Under the pieces are notes generated by a model. That model worked only from the letters and a program-made list of their open reading frames with translations, was not told the DNA's origin and made no database searches. This document shows positions 52,062 through 60,846 of a DNA stretch of 64,000 nt, in pieces. A program made the position numbers and the translations under genes. The stretch's first letter is position 1. Each line of letters begins with the position of its first letter. The stretch is from JAVJSF01 sp040219555. GTDB taxonomy: Bacteria; Actinomycetota; Thermoleophilia; Miltoncostaeales; Miltoncostaeaceae. The stretch spans positions 186,001-250,000 of the forward strand of contig JAVJSF010000010.1 of the NCBI GenBank assembly GCA_040219555.1. The letters are read 5' to 3'.

Positions 52062-53282
52062 ATGAGGGTGACGTGGCGAGGGATCGGTGCGGTGCTGGTG
52101 GCCGGGGTGTGTGCGCTCGCGGCCGCATGCGGGGGAGGCGACGAGCAGGCGGCCAGCACGGCCCCGCCCGATGCCGTCACCACGAACGCGTCGCCCCCCG
52201 CCGAGCCGACCACGCGCACCGTGCAGTTCCCGGTCGCCGCGGTGCAGGACGACTTCTTCCCGGTCGACGCCATCGAGAACATCCCCGGGCGCGTCGACAT
52301 GGTGAGCGAGGTCGGCGTGCGGGTGGTGCGCTTCGATGTCTTCTGGTCCGCCGTCGCTCCCACCGAGCCGGCCGACCCCACCGATCCCGCCGACCCCGTC
52401 TACGACTGGTCGCGGGTCGACCTGATCATGCGCGAGCTGGCCGAGGCCGACATCGTGCCGATCATCTCGGTGTTCAACACGCCGGCATGGGCCACGGACC
52501 TGCCCGCCCCCGAGGAGGGCGTGGTCATCAACACCGCCGCGCCGCGCCCCGAGGACTACGCGGACTTCATGCATGCGTTCGCCACCCGCTACCGCGGCGA
52601 CTTCACCCCCGCCGGCGAGGACGAGCCGCTGCCGGCCGGCCGGCGCCTCGAGATCTGGAACGAGCCCAACCTGGGCGGTTTCTTCGAGCCCCAGGTCGAC
52701 GAGAGCGGCGAGCGCGTCTCGCTGGACAACTACGCGGCGATGGTCGAGGCGGCATACCCGGCGATCAAGGACGCCAACCCCGACGCCATCGTGATCGTCG
52801 GCGTGGGCGGCCCGCGCAGCTCGAGCGGCGACAGCGGCACCGGGGCGCTCGACTGGCTGCGCGGCCTGCGCGAGCGCGAGATCCCGCTCGATGCCTACTC
52901 GCAGCACATCTACCCGGCCGCGCCGCCGACCGTCGAGACCGACGTCGTGCCCAGCTGGGGCACCATCGATCTGATGCTGGAGGAGCTCGACGGCTTCCGT
53001 GAGGGCGTGCAGCTCTACGTGACCGAGGCCGGCTACACCACCGCCACGACGCCGTTCCGCAACCGGGCGGTCACCGAGGAGGAGCAGGCGCAGTACCTGC
53101 GGGAGATCTTCGCGCTGCCCCAGCTGCAGACCAGCCGCATCCCGGTGGTGGTGCAGTTCAACTTCCAGGACAACGCCAACTGGCCGGCCGGCCTGCTCCG
53201 CGCGGACGGGTCGCAGAAGCCCTCCTACGAGGTCTACCGGGACATCGTGGCCTCCCAGGGCGGGGCGACGCTGACGCGGTAG
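52062..53282 (+). CDS. Lipoprotein glycoside hydrolase, clan GH-A-like
   Basis: The 406-residue protein has a lipoprotein signal (MRVTWRGIGAVLVAGVCALAAAC, lipobox Cys23) and a TIM barrel. It shows the acid/base motif LEIWNEPNLGGFF (Glu near residue 207) and a nucleophile candidate in YVTEAGYTT (Glu near residue 325), as in GH5/GH39-type retaining hydrolases. QHIYPAAP and VQFNFQDNANW fit barrel strands 6 and 8. Substrate is unknown; with the preceding exported protein it may process exopolysaccharide. Retaining-glycosidase status is inferred from the two Glu motifs. Confidence 0.8.
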   Translation: MRVTWRGIGAVLVAGVCALAAACGGGDEQAASTAPPDAVTTNASPPAEPTTRTVQFPVAAVQDDFFPVDAIENIPGRVDMVSEVGVRVVRFDVFWSAVAPTEPADPTDPADPVYDWSRVDLIMRELAEADIVPIISVFNTPAWATDLPAPEEGVVINTAAPRPEDYADFMHAFATRYRGDFTPAGEDEPLPAGRRLEIWNEPNLGGFFEPQVDESGERVSLDNYAAMVEAAYPAIKDANPDAIVIVGVGGPRSSSGDSGTGALDWLRGLREREIPLDAYSQHIYPAAPPTVETDVVPSWGTIDLMLEELDGFREGVQLYVTEAGYTTATTPFRNRAVTEEEQAQYLREIFALPQLQTSRIPVVVQFNFQDNANWPAGLLRADGSQKPSYEVYRDIVASQGGATLTR

Positions 53283-53316
53283 GGGCACGACACCCCCCCC
53301 GGAGCCCCGCCGCGAC

Positions 53317-53604
53317 CTACGCCGCGCTCGGCACCAGCCGCAGTCCGGTGGGGTCGTCGGGCCGCCCGGCGTCCAGCACCTGGTCGCGCAGGGTGTCGAC
53401 CGAGCACGATGCGAGGTACGTGAGTGGGTCGCCGATGGCCACCAGATCTCCCGGGAACGGCCGGGAGATCAGGCTCATCTGGACCCCGGGCTCGCCCGGG
53501 GTGTCGTCGTTGGCCACCAGGCGCAGGCCTCCCCGGTTGGCGGCGGGGGCCCGGTGGAGCAGGTTGCGCAGCACGGCGGCGGCGGCCTCGGTGATGATCA
53601 GCAC
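53317..53604 (-). CDS. HesB/IscA-like protein lacking cluster cysteines
   Basis: The 95-residue protein begins LIITEAAAAVLRNLL, matching HesB/IscA N-termini, with an AGLRL-type strand (GGLRLVANDD) and a VLDAG-type C-terminal helix end. The three conserved cluster Cys of IscA are missing; only one Cys (LASCSVD) remains. I recall this degenerate subfamily in actinobacteria annotated as iron-sulfur biosynthesis protein, so binding of iron or a cluster is doubtful. GTG 53604 follows GAGGAGG. It stands alone upstream of nhaA's 3' end. Confidence 0.65.
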   Translation of the reverse strand: MLIITEAAAAVLRNLLHRAPAANRGGLRLVANDDTPGEPGVQMSLISRPFPGDLVAIGDPLTYLASCSVDTLRDQVLDAGRPDDPTGLRLVPSAA

Positions 53605-53705
53605 GGTGCCTCCTCGTGTCGGCGCGATCGCGACACAGGGTGTAGCACCCTCACCGCCCGGCACTCAACCCGGCCCGCCGCAGCGGGGCTCGGTTCAGGT
53701 CGCCG

Positions 53706-54983
53706 TCAGGTGGGGGGCGGGTCGGCCGACGGCTCGCCGGCGCGGCGCGCGGCCGACAGCAGCAGCGCCAGCCCCACAAGCAGCGCGATGGTGGATCCGC
53801 AGAGCACGCCGATCTTGGCCGCGGCCACCAGGGCCGGGTCCGTGAAGGCCAGATCCGTGATGAACAGCGACACCGTGAACCCGATCCCGGCCAGTGACGC
53901 GACCCCCACGATCTGGGTCCACCGCACGCCCCGGGGCAGGCTGCTGAGCCCGAGCCTGACCGCGATGAAGGCCCCGAGTGTCAGGCCGAGCATCTTGCCC
54001 AGCACCAGGCCCATCACGATCCCGAGCGCGACGCGCGTCTCGGTGGCGGCCTCGATGGCCTCCCCGCTCAGCACGATGCCGGCGTTGGCCAGGGCGAAGA
54101 TGGGCAGGACGACGAAGCTCGACCAGGGATGCAGGGCGTGTTCGATGCGGTCGAGCGGCGGCTGTGCCTCGCGCGCCAGCCACGCCAGGCGCCCCCAGCG
54201 CGCCTCGGCCTCGTCGCCGGTCGCGGCCTGGGCCGCCGCCGAGCGCACCGCGTCGGGGGGCTGGAAGGGGCGGGCCGGGGTCATCAGGCCCAGCACGACC
54301 CCGGCGATGGTCGCGTGCACGCCCGATTCGAAGGTGGCGAACCACACCACCGCGCCGACGATCAGATAGATGCCCAGGTAGCGCACGCCCACCCGGTTCA
54401 GCGCGGCGATGGCGAGGAGGCCCGCCCCGGCCACCGCCAGCCAGGCCAGGCTGAGGTCGCTGGAGTAGGCGATGGCGATGACCAGGATGGCGCCGATGTC
54501 GTCGATCACGGCCACGCCCAGCAGGAAGGCCAGCAGCGCCGGGGGCACGCGTGAGCCCAGCGCAGCCAGCGCGCCCAGCGCGAACGCCACGTCCGTGGCG
54601 ATGGGGACGCCCCATCCGGACGAGCCGGGGTCGCCGCCCAGCACCGCCAGGTAGATGGCCGCCGGCAGCACCATGCCGCCGGCCGCGGCCGCGAGGGGCA
54701 GCATGGCCGCACGGCGGGTGCGCAACTCGCCCACCGTCAGCTCCCGCTTCACCTCCAGGCCGATGACCAGGAAGAAGAGGGTCATCAGGCCGTCGTTGAC
54801 GACGTGGAGCAGGTCCTCCTCGAGACTCCAGTCGCCCACGGTGAGGGTGACCTCGGTGCTCCAGAGGTCCACGTAGCTGCCGGTGGCCGTGTTGGCCCAC
54901 ACCAGGGCCACGAGCGTCGCGGCCAGCAGCACCAGCCCCGAGGACGCCTCCAGGCGCAGGAACGCCTGGAGCGGGCGGGCCAC
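53706..54983 (-). CDS. nhaA: Na+/H+ antiporter NhaA
   Basis: NhaA exchanges sodium for protons for salt and alkaline tolerance. The 425-residue, about 11- to 12-segment protein has VNDGLMTLFFLVIGLEVKREL, the pH/ion site around ATDVAFALGALAAL, and the paired Asp VIDDIGAILVIA that binds Na+. The GTG start is the only in-frame option near the first conserved residues; no clear ribosome binding site. A soluble loop (about 235-275) contains an Ala-rich insert. uppP lies 137 bases further and in the same direction. Confidence 0.95.
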   Translation of the reverse strand: MARPLQAFLRLEASSGLVLLAATLVALVWANTATGSYVDLWSTEVTLTVGDWSLEEDLLHVVNDGLMTLFFLVIGLEVKRELTVGELRTRRAAMLPLAAAAGGMVLPAAIYLAVLGGDPGSSGWGVPIATDVAFALGALAALGSRVPPALLAFLLGVAVIDDIGAILVIAIAYSSDLSLAWLAVAGAGLLAIAALNRVGVRYLGIYLIVGAVVWFATFESGVHATIAGVVLGLMTPARPFQPPDAVRSAAAQAATGDEAEARWGRLAWLAREAQPPLDRIEHALHPWSSFVVLPIFALANAGIVLSGEAIEAATETRVALGIVMGLVLGKMLGLTLGAFIAVRLGLSSLPRGVRWTQIVGVASLAGIGFTVSLFITDLAFTDPALVAAAKIGVLCGSTIALLVGLALLLSAARRAGEPSADPPPT

Positions 54984-55120
54984 GCGACGGGCCAGCGTGC
55001 GCTCCGAGCGCGACCACGACGGCCGGGGATCCAGGGGCGAGTTGGGCGGGGTCGTGCCGATCCCCGGAATCTACCGCGGGCGGGCCGCGCCGGACCCGTC
55101 CGGACGCGCGCCCCCGGCTC

Positions 55121-55936
55121 TCAGGAGATGGTGCCCGCGCCGGCCAGCACCAGCACCACGGCACCCAGGGCGACCCGGTAGACCACGAAGATCATCATCG
55201 AATGCGATCCCAGCCAGCGCAGCAGGAAGGCGATGGAGGCGTAGCCCGAGACGAAGGCGACCGCGGTGGCGATCAGGAGCGCGGTCAGGTCGGCGTCGCC
55301 GCCGGCCACCAGCTCGGTCAGCCCGTACAGGCCGCTGAGCACGACCGCGGGCACCGACAGCAGGAACGAGAAGCGCGCCGCCGCGGTGCGCGTGAGGCCG
55401 AGGAACAGCCCGGCGGTGATCGTGGCGCCCGAGCGCGAGGTGCCCGGGATCAGCGCCATCGCCTGGGCCAGCCCCACCCAGATGGCGTCGGCGCGGCCCA
55501 CCTGCTCCACCGAGCGCACCCGCCGGCCCACGCGGTCGGCCACGGCGAGGATGAGCCCGAGGACGATCAGCACGGTGCCGATGAGGTAGAGGTTGCGGGC
55601 CCCGGACTCGATCTGGTCCCGGAAGGTCAGTCCGGCCAGCCCGATGGGGATCGTGGCGATCACGAGATACCAGCCCATGCGGGCGTCGAGCGCGGACCTC
55701 AGCTCGGGCCTGCGGAGGCTGCGCAGCCAGGTCTCCGCGATCCGCCACAGGTCGCGCCAGAAGTAGAGCACCACCGCGAGCATGGTGCCCAGCTGGATCG
55801 TGGCGGTGAAGAATGCCCCGGGGTCCTCCCAGCCGGCGAAGGCGGGGATGACGCGCAGGTGCCCGGTGCTGGAGATGGGCAGGAACTCGGTGAGTCCCTG
55901 GGCCAGACCCAGGATGATGGCTTCGAACCAGCTCAC
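55121..55936 (-). CDS. uppP: Undecaprenyl-diphosphatase UppP (BacA family)
   Basis: UppP dephosphorylates undecaprenyl pyrophosphate to recycle the carrier for cell-wall and glycan synthesis. The 271-residue membrane protein has the catalytic EFLPISSTGHL and PGTSRSGATI motifs and about eight segments. GTG 55936 has TAGGAT nine bases upstream and no ribosome binding site. Length matches the family. Confidence 0.96.
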   Translation of the reverse strand: MSWFEAIILGLAQGLTEFLPISSTGHLRVIPAFAGWEDPGAFFTATIQLGTMLAVVLYFWRDLWRIAETWLRSLRRPELRSALDARMGWYLVIATIPIGLAGLTFRDQIESGARNLYLIGTVLIVLGLILAVADRVGRRVRSVEQVGRADAIWVGLAQAMALIPGTSRSGATITAGLFLGLTRTAAARFSFLLSVPAVVLSGLYGLTELVAGGDADLTALLIATAVAFVSGYASIAFLLRWLGSHSMMIFVVYRVALGAVVLVLAGAGTIS

Positions 55937-55945
55937 GAGCGCGGC

Positions 55946-55951
55946 ATCCTA
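55946..55951 (-). promoter_or_regulatory. Putative -10 box of uppP
   Basis: TAGGAT on the minus strand ends nine bases before GTG 55936, matching the leaderless pattern. Confidence 0.5.
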
Positions 55952-55977
55952 GACCACCGCCCGCGGGTGGGTGGTCC

Positions 55978-58233
55978 TCAGCGCAGCTTGACGGTGCGGA
56001 CGGTGCGTGCCCCTCGCGCGCGGATCTCCACCTGGTAGGTGCCGGCCCGCAGGCGGGGGACGGGCACCGCGAGCGCGAACGGCCCGGGCCTCACCCCGGC
56101 ACCGCGTCGGGCCACCACCGACCCGGACGTGAGGCTCATGGTGCGGTACGCGGCCGAGCGGTCCTCGGCCCGGTAGTCGATCTGGCGCACCGCGCGCACG
56201 CGGACGCGGACCCCCACGGGGCGCCGGCTGACGCCGCGCACCACCAGGGTCGCGTGCCGGCCCTGGCTCCCGCGCGTCAGGCGCAGCCGCGTCAATGGGG
56301 CCTTGGCCGGCGACGGGCGGTAGCGCGCCGAGTCCCGCGTGGCGTTGCCCCAGTTGTCGGACGCGGCCACCACCACGCGGCGCATGCGGGTGTCGGCGAA
56401 CCGGCGGCGCACCGTGGCGCCCACCGCGACGTCGCCGTCGCCGAAGCTCCAGCGCACCGAGCGGGGCCGGATGCCGTTCTCGTCGCGCACGGCTGCGCGG
56501 AAGACCACCAGCGAGCCGCGCCGGCGCCAGGTCATCCGCAGGCGCGGTGACGTGGCGTCGACGTGCACGCGGTGGCTCACCACGGGGCTCGCCACGACGC
56601 CGTCGCCGCTCAGCCCCTGCAGCTCGACCGTGTGGGCCCCGTCGCCCAGGCGCACCGCGATCAGCGTGTCGGAGGTGGCACCCTTCCAGGGCCCGTCATC
56701 TACGCGGTGGCGGACCATCTCGGTGCTGCCCTCGAACCTGACCCGGAACACGGCGCGGGTGTCGCGGGACCGCGCGGGCGGGGCGTCGAGGACCTGCAGT
56801 CCGGCGGGCTCGCGGGCCACCTCGACGGGCGCGACGGGTCGTGCCGCGAGGGGTGCGGGCGTGACCCCGGACGCGAGCGCCACGGCCCGGTAGGCGTCCA
56901 CCCGGCCGTGGCCGGTGTCCTGGTCCGGGCCGGGGGCCCCGATGTCCACCGCGGAGACGCGGAGGATGTCGGCGATCTGGTCGACCGACAGGCCGGGGTT
57001 GACCTGGCGCATCAGCGCCACGGTGCCGGCCACCTGCGGGGCCGCCATGGAGGTCCCCGAGTAGGCCAGGTAGCCGTTGCCCACCGAGGAGACCACCGCC
57101 ACGCCCGGCGCCGAGACGTCGGGCTTGGTGATGACCGTGCCCGCCGCGGGGCCGCCGCCGTCGGCGTCGGACCACAGGACCGGACCGCGGGCGCTGAAGG
57201 TGGCCGAGGCGCTCTGGCGGTCGAGGGCGCCGACGGCGATCACCTCGGGGTAGCTCGCCGGGCTGCCGACGGTCTGCGGGCCGGGGCCGGTGTTGCCGGC
57301 GGAGAAGACCGGCACGATCCCGAGCTCGCGCCAACGGGCGATCATGCTGCGGAACCAGGTGTCGTTGGCGTGGCTCGACGACCATGAGTTGTTGACCACG
57401 GTGGGGAAGTCGGCCGTTGCCGGGTTGCCGTCGGGGTCGGTCATCCACTCGGCGGCGGCCAGCAGGGCCGATCCGGGCCCGGATCCGTTGGCGTCCATGC
57501 CCTTGGCGATCACCAGGTGGGCGTCGGGGGCCACGCCGATCGCGCCGCCGCCTGCGTCGCCGCCCGCGATCGTGCCGGCGGTGTGGGTGCCGTGGCCGTT
57601 GTCGTCGTAGGGGACCGGCTGGCCGCCGATCAGGTCGCGCCAGGCCGCCAGCTTGCCCGCCAGGGCCGGATGGGCGGCGTTGATGCCGGTGTCGATGTTG
57701 CCCACCCGCACCCCCTGCCCGCGGGCGCCGAAGGCGCTCCAGGCGGCGGGGGCGTTGATGGCCGCAAGTCCCCAGTTGCCCTCGGGCGCGTTCGGGTAGG
57801 GGGCCTGATCCACCATCGCGTCGTCCACCCGCACCTGGCGGTCGAGGTCCACCTCGGCCACGCGCGGGTCGTCGGCGACCTCGCGGATCTCGGCCGGGGT
57901 GCCGTCGAAGGCGAAGGCGTTCACCAGCCAGAAGCTCTGCACGTCGGCGCCGATCTCGGCGGTCACGGACCCCTGGGTCAGCCGGGCGCGCGTGCGCAGG
58001 GCGTGCACCAGGGCGCCGGGGCGGTCCTCGAACGACTCGCCGTCCACCTGGTTGCGCATCACGGCGATCACGGCCACGCGCCCGTCGGCGGCGGTGCCGG
58101 CCAGGCGATGGTCGAGCGCCGGCGTGAGTTCCGCCGCGGCCGGCCCCGCGGCGGCTCCGAGCGCCAGGAACGCTCCGGCAGCCGCCGTGAGGAGTGCCGT
58201 CCGTGGCCGTCGTATGGTGGTGCTCGTGGTCAC
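55978..58233 (-). CDS. Secreted subtilisin-like serine protease (S8)
   Basis: The 751-residue protein has a signal peptide (AAAGAFLALGAAAGPAAA) and an I9-like pro-region to about residue 140. The S8 domain follows with Asp181 (VGNIDTGIN), His214 (GHGTHTAG) and Ser in GTSMAAPQVAGTV near residue 395. The C-terminal 280 residues are beta-rich, with two Ig/PKD-like units (VRWSFGDGDVAVGATVRRRF). It should be active outside the cell. GTG 58233 is used; no strong ribosome binding site. The gene is the last of the minus-strand run and has a short gap to the next plus-strand gene. Confidence 0.93.
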   Translation of the reverse strand: MTTSTTIRRPRTALLTAAAGAFLALGAAAGPAAAELTPALDHRLAGTAADGRVAVIAVMRNQVDGESFEDRPGALVHALRTRARLTQGSVTAEIGADVQSFWLVNAFAFDGTPAEIREVADDPRVAEVDLDRQVRVDDAMVDQAPYPNAPEGNWGLAAINAPAAWSAFGARGQGVRVGNIDTGINAAHPALAGKLAAWRDLIGGQPVPYDDNGHGTHTAGTIAGGDAGGGAIGVAPDAHLVIAKGMDANGSGPGSALLAAAEWMTDPDGNPATADFPTVVNNSWSSSHANDTWFRSMIARWRELGIVPVFSAGNTGPGPQTVGSPASYPEVIAVGALDRQSASATFSARGPVLWSDADGGGPAAGTVITKPDVSAPGVAVVSSVGNGYLAYSGTSMAAPQVAGTVALMRQVNPGLSVDQIADILRVSAVDIGAPGPDQDTGHGRVDAYRAVALASGVTPAPLAARPVAPVEVAREPAGLQVLDAPPARSRDTRAVFRVRFEGSTEMVRHRVDDGPWKGATSDTLIAVRLGDGAHTVELQGLSGDGVVASPVVSHRVHVDATSPRLRMTWRRRGSLVVFRAAVRDENGIRPRSVRWSFGDGDVAVGATVRRRFADTRMRRVVVAASDNWGNATRDSARYRPSPAKAPLTRLRLTRGSQGRHATLVVRGVSRRPVGVRVRVRAVRQIDYRAEDRSAAYRTMSLTSGSVVARRGAGVRPGPFALAVPVPRLRAGTYQVEIRARGARTVRTVKLR

Positions 58234-58398
58234 CGCTCATCCCCCGTCCGTGGGTCGTGCATCCCCCGTATCGGCGGCTATCGCGCCCCGGTGGTGGCCA
58301 CGGGGAGCGAGATCCCTCTACGCGGGGGCACCCGGGGCGCGGCGGGCGCGGCGGTGGCCGGTGCGGCGACGGGGTCGGCCGACCGTCCGGGGGTCCAC

Positions 58399-58404
58399 TA
58401 CCAT
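58399..58404 (+). promoter_or_regulatory. Putative -10 box of the zinc-ribbon/PAS-like gene
   Basis: TACCAT ends seven bases before GTG 58412 with no ribosome binding site between. Confidence 0.45.
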
Positions 58405-58411
58405 CCATGGC

Positions 58412-58849
58412 GTGCCGGTCTTCGTCTGCCCCCGCTGTGCCTACCGAGAGGCCGGGAACGAGCGCCATGTACGCCACCAGCCGCGCGGGTGCGCGCGCTG
58501 CGGCTTCGGCTTCTCGTTCGAGATGCTCGACGACTTCTACGCCGGGCCTCGATGCGCGCTGGTGGTGGCCGATGCCCAGCGGCGTGTGCTGGTGGCCGGG
58601 CACTCGTCGTTCCCGGTCACCGGCTTCCAGGAGCCGGAGTTGCTGGGGCGTGAGATCGCCGACGCCCTCGGGCTGTCCTTCCCCGACGGCGACCCCCTCG
58701 GCCTCGCGCTCGAGTGGGGCGTCCGGCGGATGGGCGAGGACTGCACCTACCGGCCGAAGGGTGCCGCGGAACCGGTCTCGGCAACGGTGGACGTGTTCCC
58801 GGCGTATGACGATGACGGCGGCCTGATGGTCGCCCTCACACCGGCCTAG
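58412..58849 (+). CDS. Zinc-ribbon protein with PAS-like domain
   Basis: The 145-residue protein has an N-terminal zinc ribbon (VCPRC and CARC with GFGFSFE following, Cys at about 6, 9, 27, 30) and a PAS-like region (about 45-145) reading RCALVVADAQRRVLVAGHSSFPVTGFQEPELLGREI. PAS domains sense small molecules or redox; the ribbon suggests nucleic-acid or protein contact. GTG 58412 has a leaderless -10 box. No family name was recognised. The AKR gene follows by eight bases with its own AGGAGG, so they may share a transcript. Confidence 0.75.
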   Translation: MPVFVCPRCAYREAGNERHVRHQPRGCARCGFGFSFEMLDDFYAGPRCALVVADAQRRVLVAGHSSFPVTGFQEPELLGREIADALGLSFPDGDPLGLALEWGVRRMGEDCTYRPKGAAEPVSATVDVFPAYDDDGGLMVALTPA

Positions 58850-58857
58850 GAGGCCCC

Positions 58858-59859
58858 ATGGAACGTCGCGCGCTCGGACGCTCGGGCCTCGAACTCTCGC
58901 TCATCGGCCTCGGCACGTGGGTCTTCGGCGGCCGCTGGGGCGGCGCCGATGACGCCGACTCCGAGGCGGCCGTGCACGCCGCGCTGGATGCCGGGGTCAA
59001 CTGGATCGACACCGCCGACATCTACGGCCAGGGGCGCGCCGAGCGCATCGTGGGCCGGGTGGTGCGCGAGCGGCGCGACGAGGTGATCGTGGCCACGAAG
59101 GGCGGGGTCGCCTGGGAGGCCGGACCCCCCTTGCGCATCTGGCGCGAGGCCTCCGGCGACTACCTCAGGATGTCCTGCGAGCGGAGCCTGCGGGCCCTGG
59201 GGCTCGACCACGTCGACCTCTACCAGGTGCACTGGCCGGTGGACGGCGTGGACGCGGCCGACACGATGGCCGGCCTGGAGGACCTGCGCCGGCGCGGGCT
59301 GGCCCGGGCCGTCGGGGTCTCGAACTACGCCGTCGGCGATCTTCGCGCCGCGGCGGCCGCGGGCCGCTTCGAGAGCTATCAGCCCGGCTACCACCTGATG
59401 CGCCGCGGCATCGAAGAGGCCGAGTTGCCCTGGTGCGGGCAGAACGAGGTCGGGGTGATCGCCTACGGACCCCTCGCTCACGGGCTGCTGACCGGGCGGA
59501 TGGACGAGCACACGACCTTCCCGGCCGACGACTGGCGCGGCCAGAGCGAGTTCTTCACCGACGAGCACTACCCGGAGCGCGTGGCCGTCGTGCGCGAGCT
59601 GGCGCGGATCGCCGACGAGGCGGGCCGGGCCGGCGGGGCGGCCGAGCTGGGCGTCATGTGGGTCCTGCGCCGCCCGGAGGTGACCGCCGCCATCATCGGC
59701 GCGCGCGATGCCGCCCAGGCGCGCGCCAACGCGGCGCTGGTCGGCCGCCCCCTGTCGGCCGACGAGCAGGCCGCCGTCGACGCGGTGCTCGCCGCCCGCC
59801 CGGGCGTGGACCGGCCCTATGGGCACGGCGAGCCTGCCCGCATCACGAGCGAGGAGTAG
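58858..59859 (+). CDS. Aldo/keto reductase
   Basis: The 333-residue NADPH-dependent TIM-barrel oxidoreductase has GRSGLELSLIGLGTW, the catalytic Asp-Tyr pair in DTADIYGQGRAE, Lys in VATKGGV, His in YQVHWP and the cofactor region SNYAVGD through IIGARDAAQ. The substrate is unknown. ATG 58858 follows TAGGAGG. An epimerase-like gene follows four bases after its stop. Confidence 0.92.
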   Translation: MERRALGRSGLELSLIGLGTWVFGGRWGGADDADSEAAVHAALDAGVNWIDTADIYGQGRAERIVGRVVRERRDEVIVATKGGVAWEAGPPLRIWREASGDYLRMSCERSLRALGLDHVDLYQVHWPVDGVDAADTMAGLEDLRRRGLARAVGVSNYAVGDLRAAAAAGRFESYQPGYHLMRRGIEEAELPWCGQNEVGVIAYGPLAHGLLTGRMDEHTTFPADDWRGQSEFFTDEHYPERVAVVRELARIADEAGRAGGAAELGVMWVLRRPEVTAAIIGARDAAQARANAALVGRPLSADEQAAVDAVLAARPGVDRPYGHGEPARITSEE

Positions 59860-59863
59860 GACC

Positions 59864-60799
59864 ATGGTCAGGATTGCGGTGGTCGGGGCCAGCGGCCTCA
59901 TCGGCGGTGCGCTCGCGCGCGCGCTCCTGGCGCGCGGCGACGAGGTGGTGGCGGTGTCCAGGTCCGGGGCCACCGGCATCGAGGGCGTGGAGGACGTCCG
60001 CTGGGACCCGGCGGAGGGCTCGCCCCCGCCCCCTGCGGTCACCGACGTGGTCGACGCGGTGGTCAACCTGGCGGGCGCCCCCCTGGCGGAGGGGCGATGG
60101 ACCGCCGAGCGCAAGCGGCTCATCCGCGAGTCCCGCGTGCAGACCACCACGCTGCTGGCGCGGGTGATGGGCGGGCAGGGCGCCCCTCAGACCCTCATCA
60201 ACGGCAGCGCCGTAGGGTACTACGGGGTGGAGCACGGCGATGAGGAACTACGCGAGGACGCCGCGCCCGGCGACGACTTCCTGGGCCGCACCTGCGTCGC
60301 CTGGGAGGAGGCCACCGCGGGTGCCGCCAGACGCGGGGCGCGCGTGGTCCTGGTGCGCACCGGCCTGGTGCTCGATCCCGACGCCGGCCTCCTGCCGCGC
60401 CTGGTCACCGCCACCCGGCTGATGGCCGGCGGCCCGCTGGGCGGCGGGCGCCAGTGGATGCCTTGGATCCACATCGACGACGAGGTGGCGGCGCTGCTGC
60501 GCGCCATCGACGACGACACCATCGCGGGCCCGCTGAACGCCTGCGCCCCGAACCCGGTGCGCCAGCGCGAGTTCGCGCGCACCCTGGGCCGGGTGCTGGG
60601 CCGGCCGGCGGTGCTGCCGGCGCCTGCCATCGCCCTGCGGCTGGCGATGGGGGAGATGAGCACCCTGGCCCTCGACGGCCAGCGCGCCGTCCCGGGGGTG
60701 CTGTCGGCCGCGCACGGCTTCAGCTTCCGGTACCCGGAGCTCGAGGCGGCGCTGAGGGCCGCCCTCGGCCGCGAGGAGGAGGACGCCGGGGAGGAGTAG
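59864..60799 (+). CDS. TIGR01777-family SDR epimerase (SulA-like)
   Basis: The 311-residue protein has the TIGR01777 features: VVGASGLIGGALARAL at the Rossmann start, WDPAEG, VNLAGAPLAEGRW, NGSAVGYYG, WIHIDDEV, and the C-terminal DUF1731 part (LLSAAHGFSFRYPELEAALRAALG). These SDR proteins are often placed near cell-division or lipid genes; function is unclear. ATG 59864 follows GAGGAGTAGGA. It is probably co-transcribed with the aldo/keto reductase. Confidence 0.9.
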   Translation: MVRIAVVGASGLIGGALARALLARGDEVVAVSRSGATGIEGVEDVRWDPAEGSPPPPAVTDVVDAVVNLAGAPLAEGRWTAERKRLIRESRVQTTTLLARVMGGQGAPQTLINGSAVGYYGVEHGDEELREDAAPGDDFLGRTCVAWEEATAGAARRGARVVLVRTGLVLDPDAGLLPRLVTATRLMAGGPLGGGRQWMPWIHIDDEVAALLRAIDDDTIAGPLNACAPNPVRQREFARTLGRVLGRPAVLPAPAIALRLAMGEMSTLALDGQRAVPGVLSAAHGFSFRYPELEAALRAALGREEEDAGEE

Positions 60800-60833
60800 C
60801 GCGGCTCCGGGCAGGAGCCTCCGGGGCCGGCGC

Positions 60834-60839
60834 TACCCT
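60834..60839 (+). promoter_or_regulatory. Putative -10 box of the exported nuclease gene
   Basis: TACCCT ends seven bases before GTG 60847, with no ribosome binding site between. Confidence 0.45.
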
Positions 60840-60846
60840 GCACGGC

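Noticed and set aside
47653..52381. Two long minus-strand open frames opposite LysR, sat and an exported protein
   Set aside because: They are antisense to well-supported genes and have shadow-type composition.
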